A stretch of DNA of 7,320 nucleotides. Source: Ignavibacteriaceae bacterium. GTDB lineage: Bacteria > Bacteroidota > Ignavibacteria > Ignavibacteriales > Ignavibacteriaceae. Below are positions 1-6,442 of the stretch, in pieces. A program made the translations under genes and the position numbers. The notes beneath the pieces were generated by a model. It did not search any database. It was not told the DNA's origin and saw nothing but the letters and a program-made list of their open reading frames with translations. The stretch covers positions 1 to 7,320 of the forward strand of contig JAPHUI010000434.1 in assembly GCA_026193755.1 (NCBI GenBank), in the 5' to 3' direction. Numbering within the stretch: the first letter of the stretch is position 1; the number at the start of each line of letters is the position of its first letter.

Positions 1-1
1 A

Positions 2-133
2 ATCTTTAGACAATATTTTAAAGAGACGTATGATGGAGGAATTAAATCCCAGATTGAAAATGTTATTGCAAAGAAAGGTAAAGGTGATTTAGAGAAAATA
101 TTATTCAGCGGAAACACCTGGGAAGTAAATTAA
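2..133 (+). CDS. C-terminal end of an unidentified protein (partial)
   Basis: An open frame runs from the left edge to a TAA stop at 131-133, giving about 43 residues that begin IFRQYFKETYDGG and end in FSGNTWEVN. The start lies outside the window. The frame is preferred over the two others because it is open up to a stop that sits 30 bases before a good Rho-independent terminator, as expected for the last gene of a transcript. Frame 1 stops within three codons and frame 3 stops near position 93. The tail is rich in lysine and glutamate and has no membrane segment or motif that I recognise, so no function is proposed. Coding status is likely but rests on a short stretch. Confidence 0.6.
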   Translation: MFRQYFKETYDGGIKSQIENVIAKKGKGDLEKILFSGNTWEVN

Positions 134-163
134 TATTTTATCAACTTGAAGTTTTTTTACAAT

Positions 164-187
164 GGGGCTTGTCAAAAAGCCCCTTTT
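164..187 (+). terminator. Rho-independent terminator after the partial upstream gene
   Basis: GGGGCTT (164-170) pairs perfectly with AAGCCCC (177-183) around a six-base loop, and TTTT plus further T-rich sequence follows. It lies 30 bases after the stop of the upstream partial gene. The nrnA ATG at 195 begins only seven bases after the T-run. Transcripts for nrnA must therefore read through this hairpin or start extremely close to the gene, so it could act as an attenuator as well as a terminator. Confidence 0.85.
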
Positions 188-194
188 ATTATTA

Positions 195-1193
195 ATGATT
201 GATTTTCAAAAGTTAGCAGATATAATTAAAGCGAATAATACCTTTCTCATCACCACTCATGTCAATCCTGATGCTGATGCAATTGGTTCTGAAGTTGCAT
301 TTTATAAGATGCTGAAAATTTTAGGTAAGAAGTCTAAGATTATTAACCATAGTGCAACACCATATAATCTTAAATTCCTTGACACTGAAAATATCATTGA
401 AAAATTTGACGAAGCTTTGCATAAGAACTTATTTAATTCTTCAGACATACTCGTTGCCTTGGATTTTAACAGAAGTGATAGATTAGTGAGTATGCAAAAA
501 GCATTTTTAGAATCAAAACAGTTAAAAATTTGTATTGATCACCATCTTGATCCGGAAGACTTTGTTGACAATCAATTTATAGGAATTGATTATGCTGCTA
601 CCGGACATATTATCTATGAGTTTGTTAAAAAGACAAACATTGTAGATATAAATAAAGATATTGCAATTCCTCTTTATGCAGCAATAATGACAGACACAGG
701 ATCATTCAGGTTTGAACGGACTACCGCAAGCATTCATCGAATCATTGCTAACCTTCTCGAAAAGGGCGTAAATCCCACAGAAGTTTACGATTTACTCTAT
801 GATGAGAGTAAATTAAGCAAGATAAAACTACTTGGAAGATGTTTGAGTTCACTTAAGCTAATTGCTGATAATAAAGTAGGTTATATGATTCTAACTCAAC
901 AAGATTTTAATAAATTAGGTGCTATCGAGAGTGATACAGAAAATTTTGTAAACTTCCTTTTATCTATCGAAGGTGTACGACTAGGAATGCTTTTTATTGA
1001 ATTAAAACATGGCTTTAAAGTCAGCTTCAGGTCAAAAGGACAAATTCCGGTTAGCCGGTTAGCCGGTGAATTCGGAGGAGGAGGTCATTTAAATGCTGCG
1101 GGAGCAAGGTTAAGAGCTAGAGACATGAATTCGATGATTCCAAAGATTTTAGAAAAAGCAGAAAATTATTATAACAAATACTCGGAAGGTTAA
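195..1193 (+). CDS. nrnA: DHH/DHHA1 phosphoesterase, NrnA-type nanoRNase / pAp phosphatase
   Basis: This is a 332-residue cytoplasmic enzyme of the DHH family. NrnA-type members hydrolyse very short RNAs to mononucleotides, and many also convert 3'-phosphoadenosine 5'-phosphate to AMP; both depend on Mn2+. All expected motifs are visible: THVNPDADAIGSE (residues 21-33), LDFNRSD with D90, the DHH signature at 115-117 within CIDHHLD, and the fourth metal aspartate D167 in TDTGSFRF. The C-terminal DHHA1 substrate-binding domain carries GGGGHLNAAGA starting at 294. The length fits the family (about 310-340). An in-frame ATG at 162 exists, but its extra 11 residues are simply the translated terminator hairpin, so ATG 195 (MIDFQKLADII) is preferred. 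Neither start has a clear Shine-Dalgarno sequence. The stop is one base before pepA. Whether RNA or pAp is the main substrate cannot be read from the sequence. Confidence 0.93.
   Translation: MIDFQKLADIIKANNTFLITTHVNPDADAIGSEVAFYKMLKILGKKSKIINHSATPYNLKFLDTENIIEKFDEALHKNLFNSSDILVALDFNRSDRLVSMQKAFLESKQLKICIDHHLDPEDFVDNQFIGIDYAATGHIIYEFVKKTNIVDINKDIAIPLYAAIMTDTGSFRFERTTASIHRIIANLLEKGVNPTEVYDLLYDESKLSKIKLLGRCLSSLKLIADNKVGYMILTQQDFNKLGAIESDTENFVNFLLSIEGVRLGMLFIELKHGFKVSFRSKGQIPVSRLAGEFGGGGHLNAAGARLRARDMNSMIPKILEKAENYYNKYSEG
1184..1189 (+). promoter_or_regulatory. Ribosome binding site for pepA
   Basis: GGAAGG sits five bases upstream of the ATG at 1195 and inside the last codons of nrnA. It is one of the few good Shine-Dalgarno matches in the window. 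It fixes the pepA start and suggests that pepA is translated from the same message as nrnA. Confidence 0.7.
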
Positions 1194-1194
1194 A

Positions 1195-2706
1195 ATGTTC
1201 AGATTAAGCTATAAAGCAGGCGGTAAACAGGTATCGTTTAAACCTTATTCAACAGCGGTTTCTTATTTAGTTGATGATAAGAACCTTAAAGCTAGTTTGC
1301 TGTTACTCGAAAAGAAATTCAAGATAAAGTTATCAGAACTTCAGAAAAAAAACATTCTTGCAAAAAAGAATAAACAGATTTTTATCTCGAATTCAAAAGG
1401 TAAACCTGATAATATTATTATACACAAGTTTAAAATTGATGAAAAATTCACAGTTGACTATTTCCGTAACCATCTTGCTGGATTAATAAAAGATATTAAA
1501 AATGATGAGATACAATCGTTGCACATTTTTTTACCTGAACGTTCCCTAGTTAAAAAATATTTTGATGATGAGGAATATTATTACTGTTCTTTTCTTGAGG
1601 GTTTATCATTGGGGAACTATACCTTCGATAAGTATAAAAAAGAGAAAGAAAAAATTCGAAGTCTATCAATATTAATATATGCTGAAAATGAAAACTCAAT
1701 AAAATCTGCTATTGAAAAAAACAAAATCCTTATGGAAGGAATATTTTTCACAAAAGATCTTCAGAATGAACCGGGTTCATCATTAAGACCATTTGAACTG
1801 GCTGAGAGAATAAAAGAGACGCTTAACAAATCTGGTTTGAAGGTTACGGTATTTGATGAAAAAGAAATTAATAAAAGAAATATGGGCGGACTACTTGCAG
1901 TCGGAAAGGGTAGCAGCGCTAAACCTAGATTTATTATCATTGAACATAAACCTAAATCAGCAAATAAAGCTTTAAAGAAAATTGCATTGGTTGGAAAGGG
2001 AGTGACATTTGATTCCGGAGGTTATTGTGTAAAACCTCCTCAGGGAATGCTTGAAATGAAAGCAGATATGTCCGGAGCAGCAGTTGTAGCAGGAATAATG
2101 CTTGCTGCATCAAAAGCGAATTTTCCTTTTGAAATATTAGGAGTTATTCCTGCAGCCGAAAATATGATAAATGGTGAAGCAATGCGACCGGGAGATATAG
2201 TTACAACTGCTTCAGGTAAAACGATAGAAGTTGGACACACTGATGCTGAAGGAAGAATGATCCTTGCAGATGCGCTGGATTATGCTTCCAAACAGAAGCC
2301 TGATGAAATAATTGACTTTGCAACTTTGACCGGTGCTTGTGTGGTTGCGCTCGGGTTAAATGTGGCGGGTCTTTTTACAAAAAATGATAAAATGGCAGAG
2401 GAGCTTTATAAAATCGGGATGAAAACTTATGAAAGAGTCTGGCGGCTACCAATGTGGGATGAATATCATAAAGCCAACGAAAGCAAGATCGCAGATGTTA
2501 ACAATGATGGTGGACGATGGGGTGGTGCAATTACAGCTGCAAAGTTTCTGGAAAACTTTGTCGATAAAAAAATTCCCTGGGTGCACCTCGATATTGCAGG
2601 TCCAGCCATTGATAATGATTTGACTAATTATAATAAAACTTATATGACTGGCTTCGGTGTAAGATTAATGGTTGAGTATTTAGCGGGATTGGATTCTGAA
2701 AATTAA
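1195..2706 (+). CDS. pepA: Leucyl aminopeptidase, family M17 (cytosol aminopeptidase)
   Basis: This is a 503-residue di-zinc or Mn exopeptidase that removes N-terminal residues from peptides in the cytoplasm; family members are hexamers. The first ~160 residues form the variable M17 N-terminal domain. The catalytic domain follows from about residue 180. Every metal and catalytic residue known from E. coli PepA is present at a constant offset of two: K268 and D273 in GKGVTFDSGG, catalytic K280 in CVKPP, D291 in MKADMSGAA, and D350, E352 and catalytic R354 in DAEGR. Other family motifs are ATLTGA, GGRWGGAITAAKF and the C-terminal WVHLDIAGPA (about 462-471). One oddity is that the PROSITE-type signature NTDAEGR reads HTDAEGR here, with His at 348. 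The gene starts one base after nrnA behind a good ribosome site, so the two are probably co-transcribed. It ends in a hairpin shared with the convergent lolD. Some M17 proteins also act as DNA-binding regulators, which cannot be judged here. Confidence 0.96.
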   Translation: MFRLSYKAGGKQVSFKPYSTAVSYLVDDKNLKASLLLLEKKFKIKLSELQKKNILAKKNKQIFISNSKGKPDNIIIHKFKIDEKFTVDYFRNHLAGLIKDIKNDEIQSLHIFLPERSLVKKYFDDEEYYYCSFLEGLSLGNYTFDKYKKEKEKIRSLSILIYAENENSIKSAIEKNKILMEGIFFTKDLQNEPGSSLRPFELAERIKETLNKSGLKVTVFDEKEINKRNMGGLLAVGKGSSAKPRFIIIEHKPKSANKALKKIALVGKGVTFDSGGYCVKPPQGMLEMKADMSGAAVVAGIMLAASKANFPFEILGVIPAAENMINGEAMRPGDIVTTASGKTIEVGHTDAEGRMILADALDYASKQKPDEIIDFATLTGACVVALGLNVAGLFTKNDKMAEELYKIGMKTYERVWRLPMWDEYHKANESKIADVNNDGGRWGGAITAAKFLENFVDKKIPWVHLDIAGPAIDNDLTNYNKTYMTGFGVRLMVEYLAGLDSEN

Positions 2707-2732
2707 TCCTGATAATTCTTCAGGATTTAATT
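2701..2732. terminator. Probable bidirectional terminator between pepA and lolD
   Basis: AATTAATCCTGA (2701-2712) pairs with TCAGGATTTAATT (2720-2732) with a single bulged T, around a seven-base loop. T-rich flanks occur on both strands. The genes on either side converge here, and the hairpin covers both stop codons (2704-2706 and 2720-2722). The core stem is only six strong pairs and the rest is A-T, so efficiency may be moderate. Confidence 0.6.
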
Positions 2733-3406
2733 GAAATTTTTCCATCCTTAATCTCGTAAAGCATATCAGCGAGCTTAACCAGGCTCGAGTTATGAGTAAC
2801 TATTACAAATGTCATTCCGAGATTTGTTTTAAGATCAAGGATTAATTTGTGTATCTCTTCACTGTTCACTGAGTCAAGGTTACCGGTAGGTTCATCCGCA
2901 AATATTATTTTAGGATTATTTGCCAAAGCTCGAGCAACTGCAACGCGCTGCTGTTCACCTCCAGATAATTCGGCTGGTTTATGGTCTAATCTTTCAGTTA
3001 ATCCGACGGTCTGTAGCAGATCTTTGCTTTTAACTTTAGCTTGATTATAAGTAGTGCCATTTATCATCTGTGGAATAATGACATTTTCAATCGCTGTGAA
3101 TTCCGGAAGTAAATGATGGAACTGAAATACAAAGCCGACATTTTTGTTCCTGAATTTTGCCAGCTTATCATCTGAAAATTTAAAAATATCTTTATTATCA
3201 AAAAATACTTCACCCGAATCCGGTCGGTCCAATCCACCAAGAAGATGCAGAAGTGTACTTTTACCAGCACCAGAAGCACCAACAATAATTGTAATCTTTC
3301 CAGTTATGATTTCAATAGATATACCTTTTAATACTTCAAGATTAATCTTTTTGGTCGTTTGAAAAGATTTAAAGACGTTACTTGCATCCAGGATTATTTC
3401 ATTCAT
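2720..3406 (-). CDS. lolD: Lipoprotein-releasing ABC transporter ATPase LolD
   Basis: This is a 228-residue ATPase that powers extraction of outer-membrane lipoproteins from the inner membrane by the LolCDE complex. Motifs in order: Walker A GASGAGKST (43-51), Q-loop Q95, signature LSGGEQQ (147-153), Walker B IIFADE (167-172) and switch histidine H205 in VTHN. The segment after the Q-loop, FHHLLPEFTAIENV, closely matches the LolD form rather than MacB or FtsE, and the two permeases upstream support this. The frame can be extended 16 codons to a TTG at 3454. However, those codons translate a GC-rich palindrome (ACLPAG) and are not typical of the family, so the ATG at 3406 is preferred; it gives the usual LolD length. 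A weak AGGA lies about 12 bases before that ATG. It is the last gene of the operon, 53 bases after the second permease. Confidence 0.94.
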   Translation of the reverse strand: MNEIILDASNVFKSFQTTKKINLEVLKGISIEIITGKITIIVGASGAGKSTLLHLLGGLDRPDSGEVFFDNKDIFKFSDDKLAKFRNKNVGFVFQFHHLLPEFTAIENVIIPQMINGTTYNQAKVKSKDLLQTVGLTERLDHKPAELSGGEQQRVAVARALANNPKIIFADEPTGNLDSVNSEEIHKLILDLKTNLGMTFVIVTHNSSLVKLADMLYEIKDGKISIKS

Positions 3407-3419
3407 CGAATTTTTAATT

Positions 3420-3435
3420 CCTGCCGGCAGGCAGG
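3420..3435. repeat. GC-rich palindromic repeat element in the lolE-lolD gap
   Basis: CCTGCCGGCAGG is a perfect 12-bp palindrome, extended by a further CAGG copy (3432-3435). It stands out sharply from the AT-rich surroundings. It lies in the 53-base gap between the second permease and lolD, and is read as LPAG on the minus strand if the TTG start is used. From memory, CTGCCGGCAGGCAGG-like units recur across genomes of some FCB and candidate-phylum bacteria and give spurious LPAGRQA peptides in annotations. Only one copy is present in this window, so dispersal is not shown here. Confidence 0.55.
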
Positions 3436-3459
3436 CTTCATTCTTAATTGTCAATTAAT

Positions 3460-4689
3460 TTACTCCCATTTAATCGCACTTATTGGGTTAACTTTCGCTG
3501 CTCTCTTTGCCGGGTATAGGGAAGCTAGAAATGAAAGCAGCATCGAAGCACCGCTTATAAAAAAGAAATCGGAAATTCTTATTTCCATTGGCAATGAATC
3601 AATTTTATATTGTGTCGGATCCAATGGATAAATATTATAATGTATTTGAACGTAACAGACAAGATAACCAAGTATAACTCCAAGCAAAGTTCCCAATATT
3701 CCAATTAGCAGTCCTTCAAACATAAATATTTTTAGTACAGAATTTTCTGTTGCTCCCATTGATCGCAAAATACCGATATCTCTTCTTTTTTCAATTACAG
3801 ACATTGAGAGAGAGCCGAGAATATTAAAAGTAGCCACAGCAATTATTAAAGATAAGATAATGTAAGCGGTCCATCTTTCAACCTGCATAACAGAATAGAG
3901 TTCCTGGTGAAAATCATACCAGGTGTTGACGCTATAATTATTTGGGTTAAGTTGGGTTAGCAGCAGTTTCTTAAATTTATCTGAATCATTTATATTATTT
4001 AACCTTATATCATATCCCTGGAAATTATTTTTATATCTAAATAAATATTGTGCATCCTTTAAGTTGCAAAAAATGTATCCTTCATCATATTCATTATTTT
4101 TCGAACAGAAAATTCCTCCGATTGTAATTTTCTTTGAGAGCGGTAAAGACAACTGAGTCAGGGATTGCTCAATATTAGTGGGCGAAATTAACAGCAAAGT
4201 ATCCCCGACTAAAGTCTGAAGCCTGTCGGCTAATTGTAAACCGATTACAACTTTTGGTGATTTAGGATCGAAAAATTTATCGTCACCATAAATTATATTT
4301 TCATTGAGCTTGTAAACTTTATTAACGCTTTCTTCGTCAATTCCTTTAAGATTTATTACTTGAGTGATTCCTTTATTGTATGCCAGAACTTTGCCCTCAA
4401 TAAATGGAGAGTATGATTTAATGTCTGGTTGATTATTTAACAACTGCTCCAGATTTTTAATATTTTTTTCTCCCTCGTTTGATATAGCTGTTATTCGCAC
4501 ATGTGGATCAAGATTCATTAGATAATCAGTAACTAAACTTCCAAAACCATTAAAGACTGACAAGACAACTATTAAAGCTGCAACACCAACTGTAATTCCG
4601 GCAATTGAAATAATGGAGATAATAGTGATGAAGTTAATCTTATGCTTGGAAAGCAAATACCGTTTTGCAATGAAAGATTCAAAAATCAT
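3460..4689 (-). CDS. lolE: Lipoprotein-releasing ABC transporter permease, LolC/LolE family (second copy)
   Basis: This is a 409-residue inner-membrane permease of the FtsX/MacB fold. It has one N-terminal helix (about 20-46), a large periplasmic domain (about 47-270), and three C-terminal helices (about 274-298, 320-347, 372-394). The cytoplasmic loop EKRRDIGILRSMGA (300-313) is the coupling segment typical of this superfamily and would contact LolD. The C-terminus LYPAKRAAKVNPISAI is also characteristic. The frame is open 25 codons further upstream, to 4764. That part overlaps the previous gene and lacks family features, whereas the ATG at 4689 gives MIFESFIAKRYLLSKHK, the usual N-terminus. 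That ATG overlaps the upstream stop as TAATG and has GAGG eight bases before it, so translation is probably coupled. The pairing with a paralog and LolD argues for lipoprotein release. Calling this copy E rather than C is by operon order only. Confidence 0.88.
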   Translation of the reverse strand: MIFESFIAKRYLLSKHKINFITIISIISIAGITVGVAALIVVLSVFNGFGSLVTDYLMNLDPHVRITAISNEGEKNIKNLEQLLNNQPDIKSYSPFIEGKVLAYNKGITQVINLKGIDEESVNKVYKLNENIIYGDDKFFDPKSPKVVIGLQLADRLQTLVGDTLLLISPTNIEQSLTQLSLPLSKKITIGGIFCSKNNEYDEGYIFCNLKDAQYLFRYKNNFQGYDIRLNNINDSDKFKKLLLTQLNPNNYSVNTWYDFHQELYSVMQVERWTAYIILSLIIAVATFNILGSLSMSVIEKRRDIGILRSMGATENSVLKIFMFEGLLIGILGTLLGVILGYLVCYVQIHYNIYPLDPTQYKIDSLPMEIRISDFFFISGASMLLSFLASLYPAKRAAKVNPISAIKWE

Positions 4690-5900
4690 TAGCTGAACCT
4701 CAAAGCATTTACTGGTTTTATTCTCGCTGCGATGTAACTTGGAATCAATGAAACCATAATACAAAGTAGAAATGTTATTGTCGCAATCATTAAAAATGTA
4801 TCAACAGTAATAAGAAATGGTACCCTGGACATAAAATAAACTGAAGAGGGAAGAGTTATAATATTAAACTGAATCTGAATGTACATTAAAAGATAACCAA
4901 GAATGCATCCACATATTATTCCAGCTAATCCTAAAATTGTTCCCTGAATAAGAAAGATACTCACAATTTGTTTCCTTTTAGAACCAAGTGATTTTAGTAC
5001 GCCCACAGCATTTGTTTTTTCAAGAACAATCATCAATAAAGTTCCAACAATGTTGAAAACTGCAACAAGTATTATTAGAGCTAATACAATAGGAATAGGT
5101 TTTTTCTGTAATTCAATCCACGTAAAAATATTTCTGTGTATTTGATAAATGGATCTGACGGCATGAGGATAACGAAGACTTTTAGCTAAAAATGCGGTCA
5201 AGCTGTCAATTTTAGAAATGTTGCTAAGCTGTATGTTATAACCTGTAATATTATCACCAATATCGTATAGTTTCTGTGCTGATTTTAACGAGATGTAAGC
5301 ATAAGTATCATCGTATTCAGTCATTCCACTTTCGAAGATTCCATTAACAATAAATTTTTCTATGTTTGGTAGATTTTCAGGTGAAGGAATCTGGTTATTC
5401 CTGAGAGCAAACACAGTAATCTTGTCTCCAACTTTTATAAAAAGTTTTTCCGCAAGCTTTTTACCGATAATAACCCCATCGTCGGTCAAACTAAATTTTC
5501 CTTCAACTAAATTCTTTACAAGAGAAGGTTTTTTGTTTGTTGGATCAATGCCAATTAAACTGATTCCTTCCTTTTTCTTTTTATAACTCACAATTACAAG
5601 TTTGGATGCAAATGGAGTAATGGTCGGTTTAAATGGATCTAATTCCTTTTGCAAAAAGGGTAGTGTCTGATGATAATCCGGCAGCGTATTTCGATATGAA
5701 GTTATTTTTATATGAGAGTCGAAGTCAATGATTTTATTAGTGATAGTCTGCTCGAAACCTTTAAGTACGCTGATCGCAATAATTAAGGTTGCCACACCCA
5801 GAGCAATTCCAATTATGGATATAAAGGAAATAAGACTAATGAACCTGGAATCTTTCCTTGAGAGTATAAAATTCTTTGCAATAAGCCAGGAAAAGTGCAT
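4689..5900 (-). CDS. lolC: Lipoprotein-releasing ABC transporter permease, LolC/LolE family (first copy)
   Basis: This 403-residue inner-membrane protein is the first gene of the minus-strand operon and a paralog of the next one. It has an N-terminal helix at about 20-46, a periplasmic MacB-like domain at about 47-265, and helices at about 269-293, 312-341 and 362-390. The coupling loop EKTNAVGVLKSLGSKRKQI (294-312) lies between the second and third helices. The N-terminus MHFSWLIAKNFILSRK is typical of LolC/LolE proteins, so ATG 5900 is taken as the start although no Shine-Dalgarno sequence precedes it. A periplasmic loop at about 166-182, with NQIPSPENLPN, lies where E. coli LolC has the hook that binds LolA. 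That placement comes from remembered alignment and is tentative. Together with its paralog it should form the heterodimeric membrane part that opens a path for lipoproteins. C versus E cannot be settled from the sequence. Confidence 0.88.
   Translation of the reverse strand: MHFSWLIAKNFILSRKDSRFISLISFISIIGIALGVATLIIAISVLKGFEQTITNKIIDFDSHIKITSYRNTLPDYHQTLPFLQKELDPFKPTITPFASKLVIVSYKKKKEGISLIGIDPTNKKPSLVKNLVEGKFSLTDDGVIIGKKLAEKLFIKVGDKITVFALRNNQIPSPENLPNIEKFIVNGIFESGMTEYDDTYAYISLKSAQKLYDIGDNITGYNIQLSNISKIDSLTAFLAKSLRYPHAVRSIYQIHRNIFTWIELQKKPIPIVLALIILVAVFNIVGTLLMIVLEKTNAVGVLKSLGSKRKQIVSIFLIQGTILGLAGIICGCILGYLLMYIQIQFNIITLPSSVYFMSRVPFLITVDTFLMIATITFLLCIMVSLIPSYIAARIKPVNALRFS
4698..4701 (-). promoter_or_regulatory. 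Ribosome binding site deciding the start of the second permease
   Basis: Read on the minus strand, GAGG lies eight bases upstream of the ATG at 4689, within the last codons of the preceding permease gene. It supports the TAATG start over the longer frame that begins at 4764. Confidence 0.65.
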
Positions 5901-5915
5901 AGATTAATTAAGAGA

Positions 5916-5932
5916 GTATTAATTTTTAATAC
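5916..5932. other. Short A-T hairpin in the lol operon leader
   Basis: GTATTAA and TTAATAC form a perfect seven-bp stem around a three-base loop, beginning 16 bases upstream of the lolC ATG. It would lie in the leader of the transcript if the candidate promoter at 6014-6021 is used. With only two G-C pairs-worth of strong pairing at the ends it is weak, and it may be chance in AT-rich DNA. Confidence 0.3.
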
Positions 5933-6013
5933 AATTTACTTAAGAATGAAAAGATGTGAAAATGATTATTATCTGATTTTAGACTTTAAGTCGATCATAC
6001 GGCGATGTTAATG

Positions 6014-6021
6014 CAAATATA
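6014..6021 (-). promoter_or_regulatory. Candidate promoter -7 element for the lol operon
   Basis: On the minus strand this reads TATATTTG, a full match to the TAnnTTTG -7 box of Bacteroidota primary-sigma promoters. A run of nine A (6024-6032 on the complement) precedes it. The expected -33 TTTG box 19 bases upstream is not recognisable. It would give a leader of about 105 bases before the lolC ATG. The other 5901-6013 sequence shows no gene. Confidence 0.45.
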
Positions 6022-6069
6022 ACTTTTTTTTTCAGTATTCGATAGATATATTTACGATTCAATTTTTAA

Positions 6070-6099
6070 AATACTTATTATCATCAGGTAATAAGTATT
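6070..6099. repeat. Perfect 11-bp inverted repeat upstream of the tRNA cluster
   Basis: AATACTTATTA (6070-6080) and TAATAAGTATT (6089-6099) are exact reverse complements separated by eight bases (TCATCAGG). The repeat lies in the divergent region between the lol operon and the tRNA genes, and its right arm touches the candidate -7 box of the tRNA promoter. Placement suggests a regulator-binding dyad. An RNA hairpin is also possible, because a T-run follows on the plus strand. Confidence 0.55.
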
Positions 6100-6106
6100 A
6101 TTTTTG
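6099..6106 (+). promoter_or_regulatory. Candidate promoter -7 element for the tRNA cluster
   Basis: TATTTTTG matches TAnnTTTG fully and ends 18 bases before the first tRNA base, leaving room for a start site and a short 5' leader. No good -33 box is seen; the inverted repeat occupies that spacing. As T-rich sequence is common here, the match could be fortuitous. Confidence 0.45.
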
Positions 6107-6124
6107 TTCTGTAAATAAAGAAAA

Positions 6125-6199
6125 CGGGGCGTAGCGTAGTCCGGTTATCGCGCCTGCTTTGGGAGCAGGAGGTCGCAGGTTCGAATCCTGCCGCCCCGA
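6125..6199 (+). tRNA. tRNA-Pro (anticodon TGG)
   Basis: The 75-base gene folds into a full cloverleaf. The acceptor CGGGGCG/CGCCCCG is perfect, the anticodon stem CCTGC/GCAGG holds loop TTTGGGA, the anticodon TGG is at 6160-6162, and the T-arm is GCAGG-TTCGAAT-CCTGC. The discriminator is A6199. No CCA is encoded, so the 3' end must be added by CCA transferase. It is first in a four-tRNA cluster. Confidence 0.97.
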
Positions 6200-6236
6200 C
6201 ACTATACTTTAAATCGTTCTTCAATAATTGCTTAGA

Positions 6237-6310
<74 letters not shown>

Positions 6311-6319
6311 CGATCTTAT

Positions 6320-6394
6320 GGTGAGCGTAGCTCAGTTGGTTAGAGCACCAGGTTGTGGCCCTGGGGGTCGTGGGTTCAATTCCCATCGCTCACC
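6320..6394 (+). tRNA. tRNA-His (anticodon GTG)
   Basis: The cloverleaf has acceptor GTGAGCG/CGCTCAC, anticodon stem CCAGG/CCTGG with loop TTGTGGC, and anticodon GTG at 6355-6357. The extra G at 6320 pairs with discriminator C6394, the G-1/C73 identity pair of bacterial histidine tRNA. The encoded G-1 is included in the coordinates. No CCA is encoded (CAA follows). Confidence 0.97.
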
Positions 6395-6442
6395 CAAAAT
6401 AGAAAAAACTGTTCATCTTAATTCTGAATTTTTCATTATCAA

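Noticed and set aside
146..163. Sigma70-like promoter TTGAAG/TACAAT before nrnA
   Set aside because: The spacing between the two boxes is only six bases, far too short.
1048..1066. Tandem GGTTAGCC repeat within nrnA
   Set aside because: Two copies only, within conserved coding sequence for PVSRLAGEF; chance codon use rather than a repeat element.
2040..2240. 66-residue open frame on the minus strand inside pepA
   Set aside because: It is antisense to the conserved M17 catalytic core, has no ribosome site, and is explained by the codon pattern of pepA.
2429..2623. 64-residue open frame on the plus strand, out of frame within pepA
   Set aside because: It overlaps the conserved C-terminal motifs of pepA in another frame and resembles no family.
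2847..3362. Open frames opposite to, or out of frame within, lolD
   Set aside because: They lie wholly within the conserved ATPase coding region and are shadows of its motifs.
3359..3631. 90-residue plus-strand frame across the lolD start and the end of the second permease
   Set aside because: It only becomes open because of the GC palindrome and antisense of the permease C-terminus; no signal for translation is seen.
5362..5586. 74-residue plus-strand frame within the first permease
   Set aside because: It is antisense to a conserved periplasmic domain, with no ribosome site or recognisable product.
6024..6032. Run of nine T as a terminator
   Set aside because: No GC stem precedes it on the plus strand; it is better explained as an A-tract upstream of the lol promoter on the minus strand.
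6393..6396. Encoded CCA at the end of tRNA-His
   Set aside because: C6394 is needed as the discriminator pairing with G-1; what follows is CAA, not CCA.
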